Assembly: GCF_036173065.1 (NCBI RefSeq)
Contig: NZ_CP108041.1
Location: 372,001 to 436,000 of the forward strand
Origin: Rhodococcus sp. NBC_00297
GTDB lineage: Bacteria; Actinomycetota; Actinomycetes; Mycobacteriales; Mycobacteriaceae
Length of the DNA: 64,000 nucleotides
Direction of reading: 5' to 3'
This document shows, piece by piece, positions 51,878-59,622 of the stretch. The stretch's first letter is position 1. Each line of letters opens with the position of its first letter. The position numbers and the translations under genes are program-made. The notes under the pieces were generated by a model. It had not been told where the DNA came from. It did not search any database and was given only the letters and a program-made list of their open reading frames with translations.

Positions 51878-52660
51878 ATGAAGGACGACAGCTCATCCGG
51901 CACGGTCGGCGGTCGCGCGTCAGCGACCGGCTCGGCCACGACCGCCGACACCGAGTCCGGTCTCACCGAACGTCAGCGGCGAGTGCTCGAGGTGATCCGT
52001 GCGTCGGTCGTCGAGCGCGGCTATCCGCCGAGCATCCGGGAGATCGGTGACGCCGTCGGATTGACGTCCACCTCGTCGGTCGCGCATCAACTGCGCACCC
52101 TCGAACGCAAAGGGTTCCTGCGCCGCGACCCCAACCGTCCCCGCGCCGTCGATGTGCGTCTGCCCGGTGAGAACGGGCGCCCCGAAGAGGTCTCTGCGGT
52201 CGCCCAGGACGATCTCGTCGCCGCGGACACCACCAATCACCTCGACAGCGCGGACACACCGTCGTCGGACGACGATCGCCTGCCCGCACCGACCTTCGTC
52301 CCCGTCCTGGGACGTATCGCCGCGGGTGGTCCGATTCTCGCGGAGCAGGCCGTCGAGGACGTGTTCCCGCTTCCGCGCGAGCTCGTCGGGTCCGGCTCGC
52401 TGTTCCTTCTCCGCGTCGTCGGTGAGTCGATGATCGACGCCGCCATCTGCGACGGTGACTGGGTGGTCGTGCGTCAGCAGAACGTGGCCGACAACGGGGA
52501 CATCGTCGCCGCCATGATCGACGGAGAGGCCACCGTCAAGACGTTCAAGCGGACTGGTGGGGACGTCTGGCTGCTCCCCCACAACGACCTGTTCGAGCCC
52601 ATTCCCGGGAACGACGCCGTGGTGCTGGGCAAGGTCGTCACCGTGATGCGCAAGCTCTGA
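51878..52660 (+). CDS. lexA: SOS repressor LexA
   Basis: 260 residues, with a 28-residue Ser/Thr/Ala-rich N-terminal extension. Winged HTH (~29-95; [40 protein letters not shown]), linker, then S24 autoprotease: cleavage site Ala149-Gly150 (GRIAAGGPI), Ser184 (VVGESMID) and Lys221 (EATVKTFK). RecA-stimulated self-cleavage derepresses SOS genes. ATG 51878 with a GGAGG ribosome site. It is autoregulated by the upstream SOS box. Confidence 0.97.
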   Translation: MKDDSSSGTVGGRASATGSATTADTESGLTERQRRVLEVIRASVVERGYPPSIREIGDAVGLTSTSSVAHQLRTLERKGFLRRDPNRPRAVDVRLPGENGRPEEVSAVAQDDLVAADTTNHLDSADTPSSDDDRLPAPTFVPVLGRIAAGGPILAEQAVEDVFPLPRELVGSGSLFLLRVVGESMIDAAICDGDWVVVRQQNVADNGDIVAAMIDGEATVKTFKRTGGDVWLLPHNDLFEPIPGNDAVVLGKVVTVMRKL

Positions 52661-52675
52661 TTCCGGACACACGAA

Positions 52676-52703
52676 CGCCGGCGCTGGATGTCCAGCGCCG
52701 GCG
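52676..52703. terminator. 12-bp hairpin terminator after lexA
   Basis: Arms 52676-52687 and 52692-52703, loop ATGT, 15 bases after the lexA stop and 18 before the convergent acyl-CoA dehydrogenase stop. Confidence 0.85.
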
Positions 52704-52721
52704 TCGTCGTGTTCGAGGTTC

Positions 52722-53864
52722 CTACAGGTCCAGACCGCGACCGATGATCTCCTTCATGATCTCCGTCGTGCCGCCGTAGATGGTCTGCACGCGGGAGTCC
52801 ATGTACGCCTTGGCGATCGGGTACTCCTTCATGTAGCCGTAGCCACCGTGCAGCTGCAGGCACCGGTCGATGAGCTTGACCTGGTTCTCGGTGGTCCACC
52901 ACTTCGCCATGGCGGCTTCCTGGACCGACAGCTCGTTCGCGTTGAGCTGCTCGATGTACTTGTCCACCATGATGCGGACGGCAGTCGTCTCGGTCGCGCA
53001 CTCCGCCAGCACGAATCGCGTGTTCTGGAACTTGCCGATCGGCTTGCCGAATGCCTTGCGGTCCTTGCAGTACTGGATCGTCATCGCGAGCGCGGACTCC
53101 ATCGCGGCAGCCGCGACGACGGCGATCGACAGGCGCTCCTGCGGCAGGTTCTGCATCAGGTAGATGAAGCCCATACCCTCCTGACCGAGCATGTTGGCGG
53201 CAGGGATGCGGACGTCGGTGAAGCTGAGCTCCGCGGTGTCCTGCGCCTTCATACCGATCTTGTCGAGGTTGCGGCCGCGCTCGAAGCCCGGCATGTCGCG
53301 CTCGACGACGAACAGGCTGAAGCCCTGCGCGCCCTTCTCCGGATCGGTGCACGCCACCACGATGACGATGTCGGCGTTGATGCCGTTGGTGATGAACGTC
53401 TTGGAGCCGTTGAGCACCCAGTCGTCACCGTCACGGACGGCCTTGGTCTTGATGCCCTGCAGGTCACTGCCCGTGCCCGGCTCGGTCATCGCGATCGCGG
53501 TGATCAGCTCGCCGGAGCAGAACCCGGGCAACCAGCGCTGCTTCTGCTCGTCGTTGGTCAGCTCGATCAGGTAGGGAGCGACGACGTCGTTGTGCAGCGT
53601 GAACCCGATGCCGCTGTACCCACCGGCCGTGGTCTCCTCGGTGACGATGGCGTTGTAGCGGAAGTCCTTGACTCCGCCGCCGCCGAACTCCTCCGGCACT
53701 GCCATGCCCAGGAAGCCCTGCTTGCCGGCCTCGACCCAGACACCTCTGTCGACGATGTTCTGCGTCTCCCACTCCGCGTGATGCGGCGCGACGTGCTGCT
53801 CGAGAAACTTCTTGTACGAGCTGCGGAACAGGTCGTGCTCGGGCTCGAACAACGTGCGCTTCAT
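52722..53864 (-). CDS. Acyl-CoA dehydrogenase
   Basis: 380 residues. FAD-dependent: ITAIAMTEPGTGSDLQGIKT and DDWVLNGSKTFITNGINADI (FAD binding), QERLSIAVVAAAAMESALAM, FGKPIGKFQNTRFVLAE, LQLHGGYGYMKEYPIAKAYM and IYGGTTEIMKEIIGRGLDL. The catalytic base is Glu in GGTTE (short/medium-chain position). It introduces a double bond into acyl-CoA esters (beta-oxidation or branched-chain degradation). It stands alone; not in a degradation operon. ATG 53864. Confidence 0.92.
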   Translation of the reverse strand: MKRTLFEPEHDLFRSSYKKFLEQHVAPHHAEWETQNIVDRGVWVEAGKQGFLGMAVPEEFGGGGVKDFRYNAIVTEETTAGGYSGIGFTLHNDVVAPYLIELTNDEQKQRWLPGFCSGELITAIAMTEPGTGSDLQGIKTKAVRDGDDWVLNGSKTFITNGINADIVIVVACTDPEKGAQGFSLFVVERDMPGFERGRNLDKIGMKAQDTAELSFTDVRIPAANMLGQEGMGFIYLMQNLPQERLSIAVVAAAAMESALAMTIQYCKDRKAFGKPIGKFQNTRFVLAECATETTAVRIMVDKYIEQLNANELSVQEAAMAKWWTTENQVKLIDRCLQLHGGYGYMKEYPIAKAYMDSRVQTIYGGTTEIMKEIIGRGLDL

Positions 53865-54000
53865 GATTCTCCTCGTCGTGCGTACGGCGGATCTGTCTCG
53901 AGCCTAGAACCAGGTACGAGCGGGGTCGATGACCAGTGCGAGCACGTTCGGTGACCTCGGCGTCAGCCGATATCGCCTGGCCCGTCCGCAATCGGCTCCG

Positions 54001-54006
54001 TAACCT
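54001..54006 (+). promoter_or_regulatory. -10 element for the small ART-like gene, leaderless type
   Basis: TAACCT, 7 bases before ATG 54014; no ribosome site between. Confidence 0.45.
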
Positions 54007-54013
54007 CTGCGCG

Positions 54014-54319
54014 ATGCCTTCTCACTTCCATGTCTCGTCGTCACGTAACCGCAACTCGATCTCGCGGTTCGGGCTGGACTGGCAGCGCATGGGTGCGGCA
54101 CGGGGCATCGCAGGCAGCAATGAGCCCGAGCAGCAGGGATGCTTTCTGGCGCGAGACGAGTGGGAGTGTGACTGGTTCGTCCGGATGAACAACACCGGCG
54201 GGCCGGTCGATGTCTGGGAAGTGGCAGGTATCCGTTCCTCCGATCTCGTCGAGTCGCCTCACCACTACTTCTACTACCCCGGCGTGATTCCGCCCGCGCG
54301 GCTGACACGGCGTCACTGA
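54014..54319 (+). CDS. Small conserved actinobacterial protein, possible ADP-ribosyltransferase-like fold
   Basis: 101 residues: PSHFHVSSSRNRNSISRFGL DWQRMGAARGIAGS, then EQQGCFLARDEWECDWFVRM NNTGGPVDVWEVAGIRSSDL, ending HHYFYYPGVIPPARLTRRH. The H-x-S-x3-R-x-SI-x3-GLDW start resembles the NAD-pocket entry of Tpt1/ART-type proteins (H, then R, then SI..GL). Similar short proteins are common in actinobacteria and uncharacterised. A -10 TAACCT 7 bases upstream supports a leaderless start at 54014. Family assignment is inference. Confidence 0.6.
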   Translation: MPSHFHVSSSRNRNSISRFGLDWQRMGAARGIAGSNEPEQQGCFLARDEWECDWFVRMNNTGGPVDVWEVAGIRSSDLVESPHHYFYYPGVIPPARLTRRH

Positions 54320-54333
54320 CTCGAATCCGGTGT

Positions 54334-54360
54334 GCTGAGCCGCGGTATCCGCGGCTCAGC
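54334..54360. terminator. 12-bp hairpin terminator between convergent genes
   Basis: Arms 54334-54345 and 54349-54360 around the 3-base loop TAT; between the ART-like gene and yigZ. Confidence 0.85.
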
Positions 54361-54373
54361 GCACCCAGCCGCC

Positions 54374-54997
54374 CTAGAGCTCGAGCACCCATCGGTGCCC
54401 GACGCGCTCGGCCACCACACCGCCGCCGGTCGCGGACGCGAGGACACCGTCGAGCCGGTCGCCGTCACCGATCACCCGGAGCCGCACGTCGGATCCGTAG
54501 GCGACGTCGTCGACGGCGAATCCGTGCACTCGCAGGACGCCCTCCACCCGACCGGCATCAGCATGGGACAAGTCCATCTCGAGGACGTCGACTCGCGCGA
54601 GCTCGCCGACCTCCGCGCAGTCGAGCGCCGCACTCACCGCGCCCGAGTAGGCGCGCACCAAGCCACCGGCGCCGAGCTTGACGCCCCCGAACCACCGACT
54701 GACGACGGCCACCACATCGACCAGGTCGCGGCCGGTCAGCACGCCGAGCATCGGAACACCTGCCGTACCGCCAGGTTCGCCGTCGTCCGATGCGCGCTGA
54801 CGACGGTGCTCCTGATCTGCGCCGACGACGAAAGCCCAACAGTGGTGGCCCGCATCGGGGAACTCTGCCGACACCGCAGCGACCACGTCGAGCGCCTCGG
54901 ACTCGGTGTGGACGGTGACCACGCGGGCGAGGAACCGGCTCCGCTCGATCACCGTTTCCGCATCGACGTGTCGGGTCGAGACGAGGGCATGCGGCAC
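54374..54997 (-). CDS. YigZ/IMPACT family protein
   Basis: 207 residues. UPF0029 core (IERSRFLARVVTVHTESEAL, PDAGHHCWAFVVGADQEHRR, SDDGEPGGTAGVPMLGVLTG, DVVAVVSRWFGGVKLGAGGL VRAYSGAV) with a C-terminal DUF1949 ferredoxin-like domain (~135-207). Homologues (YigZ, IMPACT) associate with translation control; the exact role is unknown. GTG 54997, supported by a -10 TAGGCT six bases upstream whose first three bases are the stop of the preceding membrane gene. Confidence 0.88.
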   Translation of the reverse strand: MPHALVSTRHVDAETVIERSRFLARVVTVHTESEALDVVAAVSAEFPDAGHHCWAFVVGADQEHRRQRASDDGEPGGTAGVPMLGVLTGRDLVDVVAVVSRWFGGVKLGAGGLVRAYSGAVSAALDCAEVGELARVDVLEMDLSHADAGRVEGVLRVHGFAVDDVAYGSDVRLRVIGDGDRLDGVLASATGGGVVAERVGHRWVLEL

Positions 54998-55003
54998 GGA
55001 GCC

Positions 55004-55009
55004 AGCCTA
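55004..55009 (-). promoter_or_regulatory. -10 element overlapping a stop codon, for yigZ
   Basis: TAGGCT on the minus strand. TAG is the stop of the upstream gene (55007-55009), and the hexamer ends 6 bases before GTG 54997. Confidence 0.5.
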
Positions 55010-55492
55010 GATCCGGTGCAGAAATCGTCGGTGAGCGACGAAATCTGCACCGGATCGCGTGACCCGGCGGTTGTGCCGAGCCTGCAGAACGAGGGGCGGC
55101 AGAACCCAGACGACGAGCGCCACGGTCACCCACCAATACCAACCCGGAACGGCATTCAGCGCCAAGGCCCCGACGAACAGAGCAGACCCACTGCAGCTTT
55201 GAAGCAGGTCGACGTCTCGGCGACGCACCGCGGGGCCGCGCAACCAGGAGATGCGCTGGTCGCCGCTCTCGCGCACGGCTCGGCGTACGGATGCCACGGC
55301 GAGGACCACAGCAACAATCAGGGCAACAGCCGCAACGGATGCACGAGCAGCAATGTTCGGCAGCGCGAGCGTCGAGGCGGCTACCGAGGCAGACACTGCG
55401 AGGACCAGCAGTGTCTTCCACGCCGGCGTGGACTGCCACTGGTCGGGCGCCACACTGACAGGGCGCATGGGCTCCAGCGGCGGGTGACTCAC
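55007..55492 (-). CDS. Hypothetical four-helix membrane protein
   Basis: 161 residues: polar start (MSHPPLEPMRPVSVAPDQW), hydrophobic segments at ~27-48, ~50-68, ~103-118 and ~120-138 (ASVAAVALIVAVVLAVASVR; YWWVTVALVVWVLPPLVLQA), basic loops (RRAVRESGDQR, RRRDVD) and a basic tail. No recognised domain. ATG 55492; it ends 9 bases before yigZ. Confidence 0.7.
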   Translation of the reverse strand: MSHPPLEPMRPVSVAPDQWQSTPAWKTLLVLAVSASVAASTLALPNIAARASVAAVALIVAVVLAVASVRRAVRESGDQRISWLRGPAVRRRDVDLLQSCSGSALFVGALALNAVPGWYWWVTVALVVWVLPPLVLQARHNRRVTRSGADFVAHRRFLHRI

Positions 55493-55515
55493 TACCTCAG
55501 AATCTCACGGACCGC

Positions 55516-56799
55516 TCAGTCTCGTCGCCGCTCCGACAGCGCGCGCAGCACCGGGTACGCGACCAGGATGCCGACCGAGCCCCACACGATGCCGCCGAGT
55601 TCGACGGATCCGATGGTCAGCGTCAAGTCACCGACACCGGCGACGAGGGCGGCCGCCGCGACCATCAGGTTGAGCGGCTTGGTGAAGTCGATCCCCGCTT
55701 CCTGCCAGATCCGCACGCCGAGAAGGCCGATGAGACCGTAGAGCACGAGCGTCGCACCGCCGATGACACCGCTCGGGACCGTGAAGATCAGCGCGCCGAA
55801 CTTCGGGGAGAACGAGAGCACCAGCGCCGTGGCGGCGGCGACCCAGTAGGCAGCGGTGGAGTACACGCGGGTGGCGGCCATGACGCCGATGTTCTCCGCG
55901 TAGGTCGTGGTGCCCGAACCACCACCGGCACCGGCGAGGACGGTCGCCGCGCCGTCCGCCATGAGGGCGTCACCGGCGACGTCGTCGAGGGACCGACCCG
56001 TCATCGCCGCGACCGCCTTCACGTGACCGACGTTCTCGGCGACGAGCACCACGACGACGGGCAGTGCGACGAGCACGACGGAGAGCTGGAACGAGGGGCC
56101 AGTGAACTCGGGCAGTCCGATCCACGACGCGCTACCGAGTGCGTCGACGCGTGCGGGATCGAGAGCACCGGTGACGGCAGCGAACACCCATCCCACGACG
56201 ACGCCGACGAGGATGCCGAGGCGACCGATCAGCCCCGGTACCGAGACGGTGACCAGCAGGACCGCCACGAGGGTCACGGTCGCGACGAGCGGCTGAGCCT
56301 CGTACGAGGTCGCGGCGGTGGACGCGAGATTCAGGCCGATGAGCGCCACGATCGCGCCGGTCACGAGCGGCGGCATGACGGCGTCGAGGACGCGGCTCCC
56401 CGCCAACCGGACGAGCAGGCCGACCAGGAACAACACCACGCCCACCACGAGCACCGCGCCGAGCTGCGCAGCGGGACCGTCGCCCGCCGTCGCCGCCAAG
56501 GGTGCGATGAAGGCGAAGGACGAGCCCAGGTAGCTCGGGATCCGGCCGCGCGTGGCCAACAGGAAGATCGCGGTACCCAGACCGGAGAAGAACAGCGTCG
56601 TCGTGACCGGGAACCCGGTGATGGTCGGCACCAGCAGAGTGGCACCGAACATCGCGACGACATGCTGCATCCCGATCCCGATCGTGCGTGGCCACGAGAG
56701 CCGTTCGTCGGGAGCGACGACCGCGTCGGGCGCCACGGTGCGACCGTCACCGTGGACGGACCAGCGAGGGAAGAACTGCCTGGATCGAGTTGTCGTCAC
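55516..56799 (-). CDS. uraA: Uracil-xanthine permease (NCS2)
   Basis: 427 residues, 14 helices. LSWPRTIGIGMQHVVAMFGA start, FPVTTTLFFSGLGTAIFLLA, PSYLGSSFAFIAPLAA, VVLVAENVGHVKAVAAMTGR (Glu in the substrate pocket), GGGSGTTTYAENIGVMAATR (QN/AEN motif), VPSGVIGGATLVLYGLIGLL. It is the UraA/PyrP branch, so uracil is the probable substrate. GTG 56799. It is preceded 20 bp upstream by a 31-bp tandem repeat and lies downstream of ptsI on the same strand. Confidence 0.87.
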   Translation of the reverse strand: MTTTRSRQFFPRWSVHGDGRTVAPDAVVAPDERLSWPRTIGIGMQHVVAMFGATLLVPTITGFPVTTTLFFSGLGTAIFLLATRGRIPSYLGSSFAFIAPLAATAGDGPAAQLGAVLVVGVVLFLVGLLVRLAGSRVLDAVMPPLVTGAIVALIGLNLASTAATSYEAQPLVATVTLVAVLLVTVSVPGLIGRLGILVGVVVGWVFAAVTGALDPARVDALGSASWIGLPEFTGPSFQLSVVLVALPVVVVLVAENVGHVKAVAAMTGRSLDDVAGDALMADGAATVLAGAGGGSGTTTYAENIGVMAATRVYSTAAYWVAAATALVLSFSPKFGALIFTVPSGVIGGATLVLYGLIGLLGVRIWQEAGIDFTKPLNLMVAAAALVAGVGDLTLTIGSVELGGIVWGSVGILVAYPVLRALSERRRD

Positions 56800-56818
56800 G
56801 GCGGAAATGATGTCATGC

Positions 56819-56964
56819 GGGAAGGCCGGAGGCCGGTCGGCAGGTCACCGGGAAGGCCGGAGGCCGGTCGGCAGGTCACCGGGAAGGCCGGAGGCCGGTC
56901 GGCAGGTCACCGGGAAGGCCGGAGGCCGGCCGGCAGGTCACCGGGAAGGCCGGAGGCCGGTCGG
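56819..56964. repeat. 31-bp tandem repeat, 4.7 copies
   Basis: Units start with GGGAAGGCCGG at 56819, 56850, 56881, 56912 and 56943 (exact period 31); the last is cut after 22 bases. Copy 4 has a T-to-C change making GGCCGGCC. Each unit carries two GGCCGG boxes and ends CAGGTCACC. It is non-coding, between ptsI and the uracil permease. Confidence 0.95.
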
Positions 56965-56978
56965 AGGGCGGGAGCGCA

Positions 56979-58673
56979 CTACCCGAGCAGGCCGGCGGCC
57001 ACCTCGCGTGCTTCGGCCGGGCTGGAGGTGGACAGCACGGCCTCGGCCGCGGCCTTGCACTGCTCGAGCGTCACGGTGCCGAGCTTCGCGCCGACACCGG
57101 CCACGGCGGCCGACGCGGCCGAGAGGGACGTGACGCCGAAGCCGACGAGGACACAGGCCAACAACGGGTCCGCGGCGGCCTCTCCGCAGACTCCGACAGG
57201 CTTGTTCACCGCTGCGCCGGCCTTCGCCGCGTGGGCGACGAGCGTCAGGACGGCGGGCTGCCACGGATCGGTCAGTGCGGCCAGGTCGGCGGACATGCGG
57301 TCGGCCGCCATCGTGTACTGCGCGAGGTCGTTGGTTCCGATGGACAGGAAGTCGACGTGATCGAGGATCCGGTCCGCGAGCAGCGCCGCGGCGGGCACCT
57401 CGATCATGACGCCGGGGGTGAGCCCACGTTCCCGCACGTCGGCGGCGAAGGCCTGCGCCTCGGCGGACGTGGCGATCATCGGGGCCATCACCCACGGGGA
57501 CGACTCGGTCGAGGCCGCTGCGGCCGCGATGGCGTCGAGCTGGCGATGCAGGATGCCGCGATTGCTCTCGGCGATACGGATGCCGCGCACTCCGAGGGCC
57601 GGGTTGGCCTCGTCGGCGTGGTTCGCGAAGCGCAGCGGCTTGTCCGAGCCGGCGTCGAGCGTGCGGACGACCACCTTGGTGCCCTCGAACGCGGTGAGCA
57701 CCTCGGCGTAGATCGAGGCCTGCTCGTCGACGGTGGGCTCGACGTCGCGGTCGAGGAAGCTGAGTTCGGTACGGAAGAGTCCGACGCCGTCGGCCGCGGT
57801 CGAGCGGGCTGCGCGAGCGCCGGCGCCGTCCTGCACGTTCGCGAGGATGTCGACACGGTGACCGTCGGACGTCCGGCCGGGCCCGCTCCAGTCGGCGACC
57901 TCGGCGAGGTGGGTGGCCGATTCCTCGACCGCGGAGCGTGCCGTGGACGGATCGGGCTCGATCTCGATGCGGCCGGTGGTGCCGTCCACCATGACGAGCG
58001 TCCCGGCGGAGACGTCGTCGAGGCCCGTCGCCGCGACGATGCACGGGATGCCGAGCTGACGGGCGATGATCGCGGTGTGGCTGGTGGGTCCACCGAGAGA
58101 GGTCGCGAGTCCGACGACCAGCGTGGCGTCGAGTCCCGCGGTGTCGGCGGGTGCGAGGTCCTCCGCCAGGAGAACCGAGGGCTCCGAGGGTGTGGGAACG
58201 CCGGGCTCCGGGAGATCGGACAGCTCGGCGATCACGCGGTCGCAGATGTCCATGAGGTCGGTGATGCGCTCGGCCATGCGTCCGCCGAGCTTGGCGAACA
58301 TGGCGACGAACTGGTCCGTCGCGGTGACGGCGGCGTACGCGGCGTCGGAACCCTTGCCGATGGCCTTGACGCCGGCGCCGATCCACCCGCGGTCCTCGGC
58401 CATCGCGGCGTTGGCGGCGAGCACCTCGGACGCGGAGCCGGTTGCCAGTGCGGCACGGGCCTGCAGACGTCGACCGACCTCGGCCGCCGCGGCGCGGAAG
58501 CGCTCCTTCTCTGCATCGCGCGCGTCCTCGGCGATCTCGACGGCCGTGTCGGGACGTGAGGGGCGCGGCGCCGGACGGATCGCGGGGCCGTAGCCGACGC
58601 CGGGCACCACCGGCGTGCCCTGCACCGCGTGGGCCGTCGGCTGTGCCTCGTTCGCGGTGAGCGATCCCGTCAT
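56979..58673 (-). CDS. ptsI: PTS enzyme I
   Basis: 564 residues. PEP-protein phosphotransferase: GGPTSHTAIIARQLGIPCIV with catalytic His199, DGVGLFRTELSFLDRDVEPT, KVVVRTLDAGSDKPLRFANH, PGVMIEVPAAALLADRILDH and FLSIGTNDLAQYTMAADRMS, plus PVGVCGEAAADPLLA (active Cys ~501). It phosphorylates HPr. ATG 58673 with AGGAGG. It is divergent from fruR, under a promoter -35 TTGACA (58780-58785) / -10 TAATCT (58758-58763), leader ~78 bases. Confidence 0.95.
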   Translation of the reverse strand: MTGSLTANEAQPTAHAVQGTPVVPGVGYGPAIRPAPRPSRPDTAVEIAEDARDAEKERFRAAAAEVGRRLQARAALATGSASEVLAANAAMAEDRGWIGAGVKAIGKGSDAAYAAVTATDQFVAMFAKLGGRMAERITDLMDICDRVIAELSDLPEPGVPTPSEPSVLLAEDLAPADTAGLDATLVVGLATSLGGPTSHTAIIARQLGIPCIVAATGLDDVSAGTLVMVDGTTGRIEIEPDPSTARSAVEESATHLAEVADWSGPGRTSDGHRVDILANVQDGAGARAARSTAADGVGLFRTELSFLDRDVEPTVDEQASIYAEVLTAFEGTKVVVRTLDAGSDKPLRFANHADEANPALGVRGIRIAESNRGILHRQLDAIAAAAASTESSPWVMAPMIATSAEAQAFAADVRERGLTPGVMIEVPAAALLADRILDHVDFLSIGTNDLAQYTMAADRMSADLAALTDPWQPAVLTLVAHAAKAGAAVNKPVGVCGEAAADPLLACVLVGFGVTSLSAASAAVAGVGAKLGTVTLEQCKAAAEAVLSTSSPAEAREVAAGLLG

Positions 58674-58757
58674 CTGCTTCCTCCTGCTGCGCGGTGGTGC
58701 GGGGGCATCTCGCCTACCCGCTGTGCATCGCGTCTCCCGCGATGGCTCTTGTGACTC

Positions 58758-58785
58758 AGATTACTCGAACCTCTTGACATGTCAA
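58758..58785 (-). promoter_or_regulatory. ptsI promoter
   Basis: On the minus strand: -35 TTGACA (58780-58785), 16-base spacer, -10 TAATCT (58758-58763). The -35 is the right half of the palindrome at 58774-58785. Confidence 0.6.
58774..58785. promoter_or_regulatory. Symmetric double -35 palindrome of the divergent ptsI/fruR promoters
   Basis: TTGACATGTCAA, a perfect 12-base palindrome. Each strand reads a consensus -35 TTGACA, one for ptsI and one for fruR (fruR -10 TAAAAC at 58798-58803, spacer 18). Confidence 0.65.
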
Positions 58786-58799
58786 CAGAGACGGGCGTA

Positions 58800-58828
58800 A
58801 AACAACATAAACCAACAGTGAAACAACG
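58800..58828 (+). promoter_or_regulatory. Three phased AAACAACA-type repeats, fruR operator candidate
   Basis: AAACAACA (58800), AAACCAACA (58809) and AAACAACG (58821), about one DNA turn apart, just downstream of the predicted fruR -10. DeoR-family operators are often made of such direct repeats. Confidence 0.55.
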
Positions 58829-58845
58829 GATCGGACGGAGGGGCG

Positions 58846-59622
58846 GTGAACACGATGTACGCGGAAGAGCGGCAGAACGCCATCGCCGGCCTCATCGGAC
58901 AGCGCGGTCGCGTCTCCGTCGCCGACCTGGCCGACACGTTCGGTGTCACCACCGAGACCGTGCGCCGTGACCTGGCCTCGCTCGACCGTATGGGCGTCGT
59001 GCGCCGAGTCCACGGTGGCGCAGTGCCCGCCACGTCGGTCACCGCGGTGGAGCCAGGGATGGCCGAGCGCGAACACACCCGTGCGAAGGAGAAGGACCGC
59101 ATCGCCGCTGCCGCCCTCGCCTACCTGCCTGCACCCGGCGGATCCATCGCGCTCGATGCCGGCACCACCACCGGTCGCCTCGCCGCGCTGATCCCCGTCG
59201 AGTCGATTCTGACGGTGGTGACCAACTCGCTTCCCATCGCGACGCGTCTCGCCGCGGTTCCGTCCCTCGATCTCCACCTGCTCGGTGGCCGCGTCCGCGG
59301 TGTCACGCAGGCGACCGTCGGCGAGGACACCCTGCGAGTGCTCGGGACCGTGCGTGTCGACGTGACGTTCATGGGCACCAACGCGATCAGCGTCGGCCAC
59401 GGTCTCTCGACTCCCGACACCGACGAGGCCGCCGTCAAGCGCGCGATGGTGAGCGCGGCGGACCGCGTGATCGTCGTCGCGGACTCGGCCAAGATCGGCC
59501 TTCAGTTCTTCATGTCCTTCGCCGCACTCGACTGTGTGGACGTCCTCGTCACCGACGACGGCATCACCGACACCGACTGCACCCGTCTGCAGCAACACGG
59601 ATTGGAGGTGGTGGTCGCATGA
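58846..59622 (+). CDS. fruR: DeoR-family fructose operon regulator
   Basis: 258 residues. DeoR HTH (AEERQNAIAGLIGQRGRVSV ADLADTFGVTTETVRRDLAS LDRMGVVRRVHGGA) followed by the sugar-phosphate-sensing DeoRC domain (~80-250; SIALDAGTTTGRLAALIPVE, VTNSLPIATRLA, DVTFMGTNAISVGHGLSTPD). First gene of fruR-fruK-fruA; probably senses fructose-1-phosphate and represses the operon and ptsI/ptsH. GTG 58846 (ATG 58855 possible) after AGGGG. Stop overlaps fruK as ATGA. Confidence 0.9.
   Translation: MNTMYAEERQNAIAGLIGQRGRVSVADLADTFGVTTETVRRDLASLDRMGVVRRVHGGAVPATSVTAVEPGMAEREHTRAKEKDRIAAAALAYLPAPGGSIALDAGTTTGRLAALIPVESILTVVTNSLPIATRLAAVPSLDLHLLGGRVRGVTQATVGEDTLRVLGTVRVDVTFMGTNAISVGHGLSTPDTDEAAVKRAMVSAADRVIVVADSAKIGLQFFMSFAALDCVDVLVTDDGITDTDCTRLQQHGLEVVVA

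Noticed and set aside
56819..56964. 31-bp repeats as a CRISPR array
   Set aside because: The units are directly abutting with no unique spacers, and no cas genes are nearby.
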